Assembly: GCA_002839375.1 (NCBI GenBank) | Contig: PGXY01000010.1 | Location: forward strand, 62,001 to 126,000 | Reading direction: 5' to 3' | Source: Spirochaetae bacterium HGW-Spirochaetae-1 | GTDB lineage: Bacteria > Spirochaetota > UBA4802 > UBA5550 | DNA length: 64,000 nucleotides | Shown: piece by piece, positions 26,934 through 38,408 of the stretch | Numbering within the stretch: position 1 is the first letter of the stretch | Layout: the number at the start of each line of letters is the position of its first letter | Program-made: the position numbers and the translations under genes | The notes under the pieces: generated by a model | Told to the model about the DNA's origin: nothing | Database searches by the model: none | The model's input: the letters and a program-made list of their open reading frames with translations, nothing else

Positions 26934-28037
26934 TTGAAAAACAGGATTTTTATCGTGGGTTCCATACTGCTGCTTGTGCTGGCGGTGCTGGCGGGAATTT
27001 ATTTTTACCAGATTAAAACAAGAAATGCCGTTGAGCAGCTGGCGGAAGAAAAGAAGATGATTAATATTCTTCTGGCCGGGAGTAATGAGTACAGGGAACG
27101 GACATTCAGTTTTTACGCCATCGTGAGCATTAACCCGGAAAACGGCAATATAGGCATTACGTTCATTCCTCCTGATTTCAAGGTGAAACTCGATGACGAG
27201 GGAAAAAAGATTGCGAAGATAAAGGACATGGACCTCATTTATTTTGAAAAGGTGAGGAAGTCATTGTGGCGTGACCTGAAGATGAATGTTCCTTTCTATT
27301 TTGAAATATATTCCCCCGATGTTATACGAATCGTTGATATGCTTGAAGGAATAGAATTATTCTTTCTTGATCAGCAATTGAATATGAAAAATGTTTCCTT
27401 CGGTATTAATTATTTTGACGGCAGAAAGGTGGTGCAGTATATAAACAGTGTTGAACAGAATTCCATATATTTAAAATATGACAGGATACAGGATCTTCTG
27501 CTGACGCTCTACTATAACAGGGAAGGAAAAAAGAAATTTTTTAATGTTGAGTTCATGACGGAGATACTCAGGTCCCTGCAGACGAACCTGCTTCCCCAGG
27601 AGCTCATGTCACTGGGTTCATATATATTTAAAGGAGGAAATGTCTTCAGCACGATCGTTCCCGGAGGCATCGAACAGGGGTATTATGTTGTCGATGACAT
27701 TACCTATAAAATTTATGAAAAAGAATTCTTGACCCCCCTCGTAATCGGCGAGGAAGGGGATCCGGTTATCAAGATAAAAATACTGAACGGCACTGATATT
27801 CCCGGACTTGCCAGGAAGGTGCGGAATACTCTGAACCGTGACGGATTGAACGTGGTGGAATTCGGCACTTCCCCGTTCAGGAAAATGGATCATTCGCTGA
27901 TCATCAGCCGTAAGGGGGACCTGGACGCCGTGCGCAAGGTGTCGGAGCTTACCGGTATCAATAGTATTCATTACATCATTGACAATTCACTGCTGCATAA
28001 TATTTTAATTATACTCGGCGAGGATATGGCTAAATGA
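26934..28037 (+). CDS. LCP-like/LytR_C-domain membrane protein
   Basis: 367 residues from a TTG start with AAGGAG 11 bases upstream. One N-terminal membrane helix (residues 8-26) leads to an LCP-like domain (INILLAGSNEYRERTFSFYAIVSINPENGNIGITFIP) and a C-terminal LytR_C domain from about 280 (IKILNGTDIPGLARKVRNTL). LCP enzymes transfer wall polymers to peptidoglycan using arginines and Asp; the R-x-D pattern is not clear here, so the domain may be degenerate. It overlaps rsfS by four bases. Confidence 0.75.
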   Translation: MKNRIFIVGSILLLVLAVLAGIYFYQIKTRNAVEQLAEEKKMINILLAGSNEYRERTFSFYAIVSINPENGNIGITFIPPDFKVKLDDEGKKIAKIKDMDLIYFEKVRKSLWRDLKMNVPFYFEIYSPDVIRIVDMLEGIELFFLDQQLNMKNVSFGINYFDGRKVVQYINSVEQNSIYLKYDRIQDLLLTLYYNREGKKKFFNVEFMTEILRSLQTNLLPQELMSLGSYIFKGGNVFSTIVPGGIEQGYYVVDDITYKIYEKEFLTPLVIGEEGDPVIKIKILNGTDIPGLARKVRNTLNRDGLNVVEFGTSPFRKMDHSLIISRKGDLDAVRKVSELTGINSIHYIIDNSLLHNILIILGEDMAK

Positions 28038-28396
28038 CCATTGAGGACCAGCGGAACAATATAGACATAACGGCTGTTTTAAAAAAATGCGGCCAGGCCC
28101 TTGACGATAAAAAGGCCGAGGAAACGGTCATCGTCAATATAAGCAAAGTCAATCCCTACTTTGATTATTTCATCATAACCACGGGAAGCAGTGTTGTGCA
28201 CTGCAAGGCACTGGCGCGTGAAGTTCGGCAGTGCCTTTATTCTCAGGGCGTCAAGGAACGAGGCAAGCCCGATCTTAATTCGGGATGGATCGTATTGGAT
28301 TTTAACGACATCGTTATCCATATCTTTACCGAAGAGATGCGGGCCTACTATAAGCTGGAAAAACTGTGGGCCGACGGTGACCGGGTAAAACTGTAA
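28034..28396 (+). CDS. rsfS: Ribosomal silencing factor RsfS
   Basis: 120 residues. RsfS binds protein L14 and blocks joining of ribosomal subunits when nutrients are scarce. Blocks seen: NPYFDYFIITTGSSVVHCKALA, then WIVLDFNDIVIHIFTEEMRAYYKLEKLW, which is the family's core. It is coupled to the LCP/LytR_C gene by an ATGA overlap. In many bacteria it sits downstream of obgE-proBA-nadD; here proA is upstream but nadD is missing. Confidence 0.95.
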   Translation: MTIEDQRNNIDITAVLKKCGQALDDKKAEETVIVNISKVNPYFDYFIITTGSSVVHCKALAREVRQCLYSQGVKERGKPDLNSGWIVLDFNDIVIHIFTEEMRAYYKLEKLWADGDRVKL

Positions 28397-28546
28397 AAAA
28401 TACTTGACTTCCGCCCCTGTCATGCCTTTCAAATCATTTTTATAAAAAAAATAATATACTTTATTGTGAATAGTTCAGAGCAACATTCCCGGTGATTGCC
28501 TGCTCATCTTTTTTAATTATTTTAACCCGGGGCTTGGGGAGGGGAA

Positions 28547-28807
28547 GTGCAAATACTGCTGACACTGCGCTCTTCAAATGAAATTATGATGGCCCAGAAA
28601 GACCTGTTGAAGGCAGGTATACGGATATCCATCATTGGCATGCCCAGGGATATTTCACATGAGTGCGGCGTTGCTATCGCATTCAGTGATGCCGATCTGG
28701 AAAGAGTCCGGACGGTTATAGGCGAGCATGTGTACGGTAACGCCGAATTTTTCCGGCATGGTGAAAACTGTTATGAAAAAATTCATGGGGAATCGCATGG
28801 GGCATAA
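28547..28807 (+). CDS. DUF3343 (Se/S carrier-like) protein
   Basis: 86 residues from GTG 28547, with GGGAGGGG just upstream. The pattern LLTLRSSNEIMMAQKDLLKAGIRISIIGMPRDIS, then CGVAIAFSDADLERV, is that of DUF3343, a small family named for possible selenium or sulfur transfer, with one conserved cysteine (Cys39 or so, in HECGVA). It stands alone between rsfS and eno with gaps on both sides. No selenium genes are nearby. Confidence 0.78.
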   Translation: MQILLTLRSSNEIMMAQKDLLKAGIRISIIGMPRDISHECGVAIAFSDADLERVRTVIGEHVYGNAEFFRHGENCYEKIHGESHGA

Positions 28808-28835
28808 CGTGCAGGGGAAACATGATAAATTTTTC

Positions 28836-28863
28836 TTGCAAATTATTTTTATTGGGGTAAAAT
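28836..28863 (+). promoter_or_regulatory. Probable promoter of the eno operon
   Basis: TTGCAA (28836-28841), 16 bases, TAAAAT (28858-28863), about 120 bases upstream of eno. The leader that follows is long and T-rich. Confidence 0.5.
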
Positions 28864-28964
28864 GAAGATTCCCCTTTCAACAGGGCTGTATCCTTCTCGC
28901 CTCAGCAAGGCAGGAAGTGATGTTTTTTTAATAAAGTTTAACACAATATGATTTATCAATGTAA

Positions 28965-30694
<1,730 letters not shown>

Positions 30695-30705
<11 letters not shown>

Positions 30706-31273
30706 CAGGGATTTCAGCACTCACGATGTAGATGTGCTCCAGAGGCAGTTACGGAGTAAGAATGTGCATATTGCCGGAATCCTCCAGCGCTGTCCCCACG
30801 GTTATCCCGCAATTGTTATACTGAATCCTGAAAAAACCGAAAAAGACGGCGAAAACCATCAAAAAGAATTAAATTTTACCTCAATTTCCACACCCCTCTG
30901 GTTGACATGTCCCCATCTCAATGATAGAATTCATATATTAGAGTCGGGGGGTTTCGTGAAGAAAATCGAAAAATACATGCAGAATGATTCGGAAATGGGC
31001 TCCTTCATGATCAGGGCCCATGTTCATTATGCTATTTTGAGAAAGAACATTTATAAGCAGTTTTCACGGTATAGCCCTTTGGTGGAAAAATATGGATATG
31101 TGTTCAACGCAGGAATCGGCGGCATACGGGAAAAAAGTTCAGTGAAATGCCTTCATCTCCATGTTGCACATTTTGCCGCGTGTGAGGACAATGTTGTGGG
31201 AAAAATTACCCTTGATTTGCTTGAGGGTGATAAATTTTGCAAGGAGGTGAAATGTAAAAAATGTATTCGATAA
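30695..31273 (+). CDS. DUF501 family protein
   Basis: 192 residues from ATG 30695, overlapping the previous gene by 11 bases. Conserved elements of DUF501: QLRSKNVHIAGILQRCPHGYPAIVI near the start, STPLWLTCPHLNDRIHILES in the middle, MIRAHVHYAILR, and SSVKCLHLHVAHFAACEDN near the end. The family is uncharacterised but is often found between ftsB and a phosphatase gene downstream of eno, an order reproduced here except that a Sua5-like gene follows. Confidence 0.85.
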
Positions 31274-31896
31274 CTAAAGAAGTTATTCCTGTTAAGCGGG
31301 TTAAAAAAGACGGGTCTCTCGACAGAGAGATTGTAGAAAGAATTGCTGCTCAGTTGCGGGACGGAAAGATGGCCGCCATGCCTGTTGATTCCGTCTTTGG
31401 CATAATAGGCAAATTCGGCGAAATAAATGAAAGAAGGATAGCGTCACTGTACTGTGAAAAAAGTGATAATGTCGTTTACATGATATCCTCCTTTAAAATG
31501 CTCGACGAACTGGCAGACATAGATAAAACAGAGTTTGATTTTCTCCACAGGGTGTGGCCCGGTGAGGTGGTAGTCAAGCTGAAGCGGAAAAATCCTGTGA
31601 AGGCAAATCCTATCATATCAGTACGCTATCCTAAAAACAAGTTTGTCCAGGATATAATCAGCAGAGTCGATGCGCCCTGCATTTTTACGGCCTGTCTGCG
31701 GTTCAGGAATAAAAGAATATTCAAGACCACAGATATTTTTGAAAAATACAAGAAGGCCAATATCATCCTCCTCATTGAAGAGTTCTGCAAAAAGCATCCT
31801 TCACCTACCATAATTGATGTTGCACGGGGAGAACTGGTAATTGAGAATGAAGGAAGGATTCCGGCCGAGGAGATCAAGTCGCTCTATTTTTTGTAA
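31261..31896 (+). CDS. Divergent Sua5/YrdC-family protein
   Basis: 211 residues. The fold pattern of threonylcarbamoyl-AMP synthase is visible: AAMPVDSVFGIIGKF (usual PTDTVYGL), FLHRVWPGEVVVKLKRK, SVRYPKNKFVQDII, and PSPTIIDVARGELVI. The KxRP-like substrate motif that normally follows the first block is replaced by YCEKSDNVVYMISS, and the TSAN block by TACLRFRNK. It may not make t6A precursor, or may act on another ligand. It overlaps the DUF501 gene by 13 bases. Confidence 0.65.
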   Translation: MYSITKEVIPVKRVKKDGSLDREIVERIAAQLRDGKMAAMPVDSVFGIIGKFGEINERRIASLYCEKSDNVVYMISSFKMLDELADIDKTEFDFLHRVWPGEVVVKLKRKNPVKANPIISVRYPKNKFVQDIISRVDAPCIFTACLRFRNKRIFKTTDIFEKYKKANIILLIEEFCKKHPSPTIIDVARGELVIENEGRIPAEEIKSLYFL

Positions 31897-32188
31897 AAGA
31901 TGCAGAAGAGAAGGACCGTCCTGTCTGAAAGGACCCGCTTTATTTCAGAAGGTGATGGGCAAAAACTTCCCGGTGTGATGAGAGCATGATCATGCCCGTT
32001 TGTTGTGAGATCCCCATGCCGCGTTAATATCCAGCCCCGGCTTATTTTTTTAGACACTGTTTCCGCCCCTGCGTATTCATTCCGTAGAGAATTTCTTTTT
32101 TTTATTTTTGAATTAAAAATCTGTAGACGCCTCGTATATTACGGGCACAATGTTGCCGTGTGATGAAAGAAGGATTGTCCGTGTTTAC

Positions 32189-35059
32189 ATGCCGATGAAA
32201 AAATTACTGATTACATCTCTGTTTGTTATCTTGTTCCATGCCGCTGTATTTCCTTTCGGGAAAAACAAGGTTGATTACGAGGTATTCCGCTGGAGCATCA
32301 TCAAGACGATACACTTTGATATTTACTATCCCGGGGACATGCATGAGCTGGCCCTCGAATCGGCCAGGATTGCCGAAGAGGGTTATCTGCGGATTGCCGA
32401 CTACCTCAACCATGAACTTACCGATGTGATTCCCATCATCATCTATCCGTCGCATATCGCCTTTCAGAATAACAATATAATACCCTATCTCATCGGTGAA
32501 GGGACGGGAGGCTTTACCGAGGCCCTGAAGAACAGGGTAGTTGTTCCATTTACCGGCTCCTATGATGAACTGCGCCATGTCCTGACACATGAACTGGTCC
32601 ACGCCTTTCAGTTTAACATGCTTTTTGCCGATTCCTCGGGCGATCTCATGAGCAGGTTCGGTTTTGGGAGAATTCCCCTGTGGTTCGTGGAAGGCATGTC
32701 GGAATATCTCTCCATCGGGTTTGATGAAAGCGCAGACATGGTGATGCGGGATGCACTTTTCAATGAAAATTACGCGTCTCTCATTGATCTCACCATGATG
32801 CGCATCAGGTCCCCTTATCTTCTATACAAGGAGGGCCAGGCCTTTTTTTATTTTCTCGAGGTGAAATACGGAAAGGCAACGGCCGGGGAGCTGTTCAGGG
32901 ATCTGCGTGACATGAAGGATATTAAGGATGTCTTCAAGGCCCATACCGGAAAGGACCTGGTTGAATTGGATACAGAATGGATACGTTTTTACAAAAAACG
33001 ATATTTTCATCTTGTCAGCGATAAAAACTTCCACGATGAAGAGGGCGAGCAGATTACTTTTCATGAAAAAACCTATTCTGCCATGAATGTTTTCCCGGCG
33101 GTTTCGCCTGACGGAAAAAAAGTCGCCTATCTTTCCGACAGGGATATTTATACAAGGATAGTCATCAAATACCTGGGAAAGAAAAAAGACAGGGAAGATA
33201 AAGTCGTGAAGGTTGTTCTCGAGGGCGACAATACCTCCTCCTTTGAGGGAATGCATCTTCTCGACAACAACCTGAGCTGGAGCGGTGACGGGAAAACACT
33301 GCTGTTCGTCGCTCAGGCCAGGGGAAGGGATGTCCTCTATATTATTGATCCCGGGAAAGGAGATGTCCTGGAGAAGATTATTCTTCCCATGCGTTCCATC
33401 AAGCATCCTTCTCTTTCAAGGGATGGCAAACAACTGGTTTTCACCGGTGTTGCCGGCGGCTATTCCGATATTTACCTATATGACCGGCCTTCAAAAAAAC
33501 TCATGCGTCTTACCGATGATCTCTTTACCGATATAAATCCCGTCATAAGTCCCGACAACAGGTCCGTTTACTATTCCTCGAACCGGAGTGAGGGCGGCAG
33601 CCCGTTTAACCGGAATTATGATATACATGTGATCAATCTCATTACCGGGGAAACGAAAGCCGTTGTAGCCGCTGAAGGTAATGATATGCAGCCCGCCATA
33701 AGCGACGATGGAGGGAGACTGCTCTTTGTTTCCAACAGGTCCGGCATCTACAATGTCTACAGTCATGATATCGCCGCGGGAAAGACCGTCAAGCTGACGG
33801 ACATGCTCTGCGGGGCCTTCCATCCCACGTGGTTTCCCGACGGCAAAAAAATTGCCATGGTGGCCTACCAGAACCTGGGGTATGACATACTGCTGAAAGA
33901 TATCGAGAACAGTACCGGATATGCGGATAATATAAAAAAGGATACGGAATATGTGGATGTCGCTTTCGGGCCCTCTTATTTTAATCTCGGTGATGCCGCC
34001 TTTACGGGCTACGAGCCCCGGTTCAGCAGCGACTGGCTTTTCCTGGGAGTAACGGGGACCGTCAATTATGGATTTGCCGGATTCATCCAGATGGCCATGT
34101 CGGACAACCTGGGGAACCATCGTATGGTCCTCACGGGAAACTACATCCGTCAGAACAGCAACAATGACCTCAATTTCGATGCCGCCTATTTTTACCTGAA
34201 GAACAGGCTCGACCTGGGCATCGGCGCCTTCAGTCAGACAAATCCCTTCCTTATTTATTCCATTGCCGACATCAACGATCTCATTCACAATGTGAACTTC
34301 GGGACCCTGTATATGCGCCATTACGGGGGATATGCGATTGCCAGTTATCCCTTTCACCGGTTTCTGCGTATGGATATGAAGGCCACTGTCGCCAGGTATG
34401 AGCGGGATTACTCCGTATATGATTCACGGCCCGATGTCTACGCCAACCTCAATCAGCTGGCAGTATCGCTCAGCTATGACAATGTTCTGTGGGGGCCCAT
34501 GGTACCGGCCGATGGATTCCGGGGCAGCATATCCTTTGAGCAGGCCTTTAATCTGAGCGGGCAGGATTTCACCTTCTCAAGTTTTGACGCGGACCTGAGA
34601 AAATATTTCCTCATTAATAAAAGGCACATAATCGCCCTGCGGGGCGTGTACGGAAAAATATTCGGTCCGGACAGCGATTCCTTTAAGTACTATATGGGCG
34701 GTTTCAGTACCCTGCGCGGGCATCCCTTCCTGGCCTATAACGGCAAGAACATGGTCCTTTTCAATGCCGAGTTCCGTTTTACGGCACTGGAAGGGATGAA
34801 GCTGGGATGGCCGCTGTACCTGGGCATCGGCCAGATTGGCGGTGTTCTTTTTACCGATATTGGTTCGGTCTGGGACGGTGATTATGAATTTATTGATAAG
34901 GAAACCGGGCAGTTCGCTGATTTTAAGACCGATATGGGATTTGGCCTGCGTTTCGCACTATATCCTATTATAATTTTAAAACTTGACTTCGCCTGGCCCT
35001 TTTATAAAACAGGGTTCGGTAATATGGATATTATTTTCAGCCTCGGATTCGAATACTAG
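32189..35059 (+). CDS. Secreted HExxH peptidase - TolB-like propeller - Omp85-like barrel protein
   Basis: About 956 residues. A signal peptide (MKKLLITSLFVILFHAAVFPFG) follows; the frame opens at 32150 but MPMKK at 32189 suits a signal better, and no start has a good ribosome site. Next, a gluzincin-like domain has HELVH (His134, Glu135, His138) and a downstream WFVEGMSEY glutamate near 168. Residues 300-600 hold PD40/TolB-type propeller repeats (SPDGKKVAYLSD; SRDGKQLVFTG; SPDNRSVYYSSN). Residues 640-956 look like a surface-antigen barrel with LRGHPF, ending in an aromatic Tyr. It probably sits in the outer membrane with the protease and propeller periplasmic. Confidence 0.78.
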   Translation: MPMKKLLITSLFVILFHAAVFPFGKNKVDYEVFRWSIIKTIHFDIYYPGDMHELALESARIAEEGYLRIADYLNHELTDVIPIIIYPSHIAFQNNNIIPYLIGEGTGGFTEALKNRVVVPFTGSYDELRHVLTHELVHAFQFNMLFADSSGDLMSRFGFGRIPLWFVEGMSEYLSIGFDESADMVMRDALFNENYASLIDLTMMRIRSPYLLYKEGQAFFYFLEVKYGKATAGELFRDLRDMKDIKDVFKAHTGKDLVELDTEWIRFYKKRYFHLVSDKNFHDEEGEQITFHEKTYSAMNVFPAVSPDGKKVAYLSDRDIYTRIVIKYLGKKKDREDKVVKVVLEGDNTSSFEGMHLLDNNLSWSGDGKTLLFVAQARGRDVLYIIDPGKGDVLEKIILPMRSIKHPSLSRDGKQLVFTGVAGGYSDIYLYDRPSKKLMRLTDDLFTDINPVISPDNRSVYYSSNRSEGGSPFNRNYDIHVINLITGETKAVVAAEGNDMQPAISDDGGRLLFVSNRSGIYNVYSHDIAAGKTVKLTDMLCGAFHPTWFPDGKKIAMVAYQNLGYDILLKDIENSTGYADNIKKDTEYVDVAFGPSYFNLGDAAFTGYEPRFSSDWLFLGVTGTVNYGFAGFIQMAMSDNLGNHRMVLTGNYIRQNSNNDLNFDAAYFYLKNRLDLGIGAFSQTNPFLIYSIADINDLIHNVNFGTLYMRHYGGYAIASYPFHRFLRMDMKATVARYERDYSVYDSRPDVYANLNQLAVSLSYDNVLWGPMVPADGFRGSISFEQAFNLSGQDFTFSSFDADLRKYFLINKRHIIALRGVYGKIFGPDSDSFKYYMGGFSTLRGHPFLAYNGKNMVLFNAEFRFTALEGMKLGWPLYLGIGQIGGVLFTDIGSVWDGDYEFIDKETGQFADFKTDMGFGLRFALYPIIILKLDFAWPFYKTGFGNMDIIFSLGFEY

Positions 35060-35331
35060 GCTGTGCCTGCTTAATTTTTCTATTAAAAAAATTAATGATT
35101 ATGTCTTCCTGTTATTCTTGTGTACATTAATACCATGTCTCCTGTATGTTTTGAATGAAAAAACAGTGTCTTCAATTTTATATAATTGTGAATTATTGCT
35201 GGATTTTTATTCTATATTTCTTCATAAGGGATATGCCCTGACGATAATGGGAGTGTATGTTGAAGTCATTATTACAATAGCGGTGTTTATATGGACAGGC
35301 TGTTGCATCTATAGAGCATGAAGGGAGAGCA

Positions 35332-35922
35332 ATGACAAGGAAATCTGAGTTTAAAAGAAAGACAAAAGAGACAGATATCTCCGTAGACCTGGAGCTCATG
35401 AGCCTGAAAGAGGCACGGATAAACAGCGGCGTGCCTTTTTTTGATCACATGCTTGCCTCCTTTGCAAGGCATGGCAGATTATTTATTGATCTTCAGTGCC
35501 GGGGCGATAATGATATCGACGATCACCACACCGTTGAAGATATAGGTATTTGCCTGGGAACCGCTTTCCAGAAAGCCCTGGGAGACAAGGCCGGCATAAC
35601 CCGTTTCGGTGATGCCGTTGTACCCATGGATGATGCCCTTACCATGGTGGCCGTTGATCTTTCCGGCCGTCCCTATTTTTCTCACCGGGGAATTGAACTG
35701 AAGGGCTACATCAACCGGTTTAGCGAGGAACTGACCCTGGAATTTCTGCGCTCCTTTGCGGGGAATGCAGGCATCAATCTCCATATCAATGTCCTCTATG
35801 GAGAGAACAGGCACCATATTCATGAATCCATATTCAAGGCCATGGGCGTGGCCCTCTATAAGGCCGTGTCGCTTGATCCTTTTCTGGCGGGATCAGTGCT
35901 TTCTACAAAGGGGACAATTTAA
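35332..35922 (+). CDS. hisB: Imidazoleglycerol-phosphate dehydratase
   Basis: 196 residues, the monofunctional HisB. It dehydrates IGP in histidine synthesis. The paired metal motifs DDHHTVEDIGICLG and ENRHHIHESIFKAMG are complete, as is SGVPFFDHMLASFARHG. It is first in a hisB-hisH-hisA operon and its TAA overlaps the hisH ATG. A possible promoter, TTGTGA-16-TATTCT, lies at 35186-35213, about 120 bases upstream; it is not strong. Confidence 0.97.
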   Translation: MTRKSEFKRKTKETDISVDLELMSLKEARINSGVPFFDHMLASFARHGRLFIDLQCRGDNDIDDHHTVEDIGICLGTAFQKALGDKAGITRFGDAVVPMDDALTMVAVDLSGRPYFSHRGIELKGYINRFSEELTLEFLRSFAGNAGINLHINVLYGENRHHIHESIFKAMGVALYKAVSLDPFLAGSVLSTKGTI

Positions 35923-36530
35923 TGATCACCGTAATCGATTACGGCATGGGGAACCTGCGTTCCGTCGTGAAGGCTGTGGAACTGTATACCGACAGGGTGC
36001 GGGTGAGCAGCGATCCGGCAGTCATAAAAGAATCCGATGCCCTCATCATGCCCGGTGACGGAGCCTTTGCCATGGCCATGAAACACCTCCATGAAATGGG
36101 CTGGATAGATCCGTTGCGGGAGTTCATTGCCGGTGGCGGACTTTTTTTTGGCATCTGCCTGGGATATCAGCTGCTCTTTTCCTCCAGCGAGGAATTCGGA
36201 TTTACGAAGGGCATGGATATCGTTCCCGGTGAAGTGGTGAAGTTCAGTGATGCGGACATGAAGGTCCCCCATATGGGCTGGAACTCTGTTTCATTCGTAT
36301 CCGATTCGCCCTTTCTCAGGGGCCTGGAAAACGAAAGTTATTTTTATTTCATACATTCATTCTATCCCGAGGTGAGGGACCGGAGCTGGGTTGTCGGCGA
36401 GGTAAGTTATGGAAAAACTTTTCCCTGCATAGTAGGGAAGGGCAATCTCATCGCGACGCAGTTCCATCCCGAAAAAAGCCATACCTGCGGGCTCAGGATA
36501 ATCGAAAATTTTGTGAGGGCTGCATGCTGA
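35922..36530 (+). CDS. hisH: Imidazole glycerol phosphate synthase subunit HisH
   Basis: 202 residues. The glutaminase subunit, which makes ammonia for HisF. Its nucleophile sits in GICLGYQLLF and the His-Glu pair in QFHPEKSH. VIDYGMGNLRSV at the N terminus is diagnostic. The gene starts in the hisB stop codon and overlaps hisA by seven bases. The partner hisF is not in this window. Confidence 0.97.
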   Translation: MITVIDYGMGNLRSVVKAVELYTDRVRVSSDPAVIKESDALIMPGDGAFAMAMKHLHEMGWIDPLREFIAGGGLFFGICLGYQLLFSSSEEFGFTKGMDIVPGEVVKFSDADMKVPHMGWNSVSFVSDSPFLRGLENESYFYFIHSFYPEVRDRSWVVGEVSYGKTFPCIVGKGNLIATQFHPEKSHTCGLRIIENFVRAAC

Positions 36531-37243
36531 TCATACCCGCTATAGACCTGAAAAACGGCAACTGTGTCCGCCTTCTCCAGGGCGATCCCGAGAAGGAAAC
36601 GGTTTATTCCACGAATCCGCGCGAAATGGCAAAGAGTTTCGAAGATATGGGCGCGCAGCTCATTCATGTGGTTGACCTGGACGGCGCTTTCGAAGGGCGT
36701 CCCGTCAATTTTGACCTGGTCGCATCCATAGCGCGTGCGGTGAAAATTCCCATTGAAATAGGCGGCGGTATCCGCAGCGGCGAAACGGTGCGTCGGTATC
36801 TCGATGCGGGCATAGGGCGCATAATCCTGGGCTCCGTCATTCTGGAAGACGAGTTCGATAATCTCCTGGCCGACCATAAAGAAAGCCTGGTTGCCGGCAT
36901 CGATGCGAAGAACTCCATGGTGGCCGTAAAGGGATGGAAAGACGTCACTTCCGTGAGCGCCGATGAAATAATTACCAAGGTAATGGACCGGGGAATCGGT
37001 GAAATAATTTATACGGATATTTCCACCGATGGCATGCTCAGCGGGCCTAACATGGGAGCATACGAACATATCCTTGAAACATTTCCCGGTATCCGTCTTA
37101 TCGCCTCAGGCGGTGTATCCTGTCTCGAAGACCTGGCAGCGCTATCCCGTCTTGAAGAAAAGGGGCTCAGGGGAGCCATCGTGGGCAAGGCGATTTACGA
37201 CGGACGTATCGATCTTCGCCGGGCTCTGAAGGAGATACATTGA
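36524..37243 (+). CDS. hisA: ProFAR isomerase HisA
   Basis: 239 residues. It opens the ribose ring of ProFAR in histidine synthesis. The beta/alpha-barrel signatures are clear: IIPAIDLKNGNCVRL with the first catalytic Asp, EIGGGIRSGETVRRYLDAG, YTDISTDGMLSGPN with the second catalytic Asp, and ASGGVSCLEDL. Overlap with hisH indicates one operon. Confidence 0.97.
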   Translation: MLIIPAIDLKNGNCVRLLQGDPEKETVYSTNPREMAKSFEDMGAQLIHVVDLDGAFEGRPVNFDLVASIARAVKIPIEIGGGIRSGETVRRYLDAGIGRIILGSVILEDEFDNLLADHKESLVAGIDAKNSMVAVKGWKDVTSVSADEIITKVMDRGIGEIIYTDISTDGMLSGPNMGAYEHILETFPGIRLIASGGVSCLEDLAALSRLEEKGLRGAIVGKAIYDGRIDLRRALKEIH

Positions 37244-37305
37244 TTTCTGTATTGAAAAAGAATATACGGGAAAAATCTTCATGCATGAGCAGCTGGATTT
37301 AAGAG

Positions 37306-38346
37306 ATGGACATGGAAATAACCTGGCCAATAGAAATTGAACAATACGAGCGCAAGATTTATGATCTGAAGCAGCTCATTGAGATAAGCAAGGGGCTTAA
37401 TTCCACCCTTGATTATAACACCCTCATCGAGTCAATATTGTTGACCTGTATGGGGCAGATGCAGCTTTTAAAAGCCGGTATTTTTCTCAAACGCGGTATC
37501 GGTTCTGATAATTTTGTCCTGCACCGCAACTATAAGGGCTTTGAAATAGACCACTCCCAGGAGTATGAATTTTCCTACGAAGATTCAATGACAGGACTCA
37601 TGGAATCATTCTCGCGCTGTTACACCATGCCGGAATTAAAAATACATGGTTTTCAATCATCGGCCCTTGAAGTGCTCCATCGGCTTGATCCCAGCCTGGT
37701 GGTCCCTCTTGTAGGGAAGGGACATATGAACGGAATCATAATACTGGGCGAACGGATCAACCAGGGTGGGTTCAGTGAAGTGGAGAAGGAATATCTGCTT
37801 AATATTGCATCCCTGGCCAGCATAGCCATTCATAATGCCAGCCTCTATGAGATGGCCACCACGGACATGATGACTAAGCTGAAAATACATCACTACTTCC
37901 ATTCAGCCATGGAGGAGGAATTTGAACGCACAGTGAGGTTCAACCGGCCTCTGTCTCTCATCATGGCCGATATCGATCATTTTAAACAGTTTAACGATAC
38001 CTATGGACACTCCGCCGGAGACCACGTACTCAAGGTCGTGGCCAATCTCCTGAAGGAAAATATCCGTCCCATGGACATAGCGGCCCGGTACGGGGGGGAG
38101 GAGTTTGCCATTATCCTGCCCAAGACCGATATGACCGAGGCCCTTATCGTGGCGGAACGGATACGGCAGAATATCAGCACCGAAATTATCCGGTACGAGG
38201 ACAAGCACCTCAATGTCACCATTTCCGTGGGGCTCACCCAGATGGATATTGACAGTGATAAAAGCAAAAAAGATGTCATCACCCGGGCTGACAAGGCGCT
38301 CTACATGTCGAAGAACAGCGGCCGCAACACGGTTTCGTTCATGTAA
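37306..38346 (+). CDS. GAF-GGDEF diguanylate cyclase
   Basis: 346 residues, cytoplasmic. A short coiled N terminus and a GAF domain (about 20-185) precede a GGDEF domain (190-346). The active site is GGEEF, the metal-binding DIDHFKQFNDTYGHSAGD is intact, and RPMD five residues before GGEEF is the inhibitory I-site, so c-di-GMP feedback is expected. GAF may bind a small ligand. It stands 60 bases after hisA and may be a separate unit. Confidence 0.93.
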   Translation: MDMEITWPIEIEQYERKIYDLKQLIEISKGLNSTLDYNTLIESILLTCMGQMQLLKAGIFLKRGIGSDNFVLHRNYKGFEIDHSQEYEFSYEDSMTGLMESFSRCYTMPELKIHGFQSSALEVLHRLDPSLVVPLVGKGHMNGIIILGERINQGGFSEVEKEYLLNIASLASIAIHNASLYEMATTDMMTKLKIHHYFHSAMEEEFERTVRFNRPLSLIMADIDHFKQFNDTYGHSAGDHVLKVVANLLKENIRPMDIAARYGGEEFAIILPKTDMTEALIVAERIRQNISTEIIRYEDKHLNVTISVGLTQMDIDSDKSKKDVITRADKALYMSKNSGRNTVSFM

Positions 38347-38408
38347 GAAAAAAAACGTATTATGTCGCATAAAACCCCGGAATGGGCCCGTATTTATCAT
38401 TTATTTTG

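Noticed and set aside
34983-35321. 112-codon frame overlapping the end of the barrel protein gene
   Set aside because: It begins inside a strong gene, has no ribosome site, and its sequence in the gap is low-complexity and A/T-rich.
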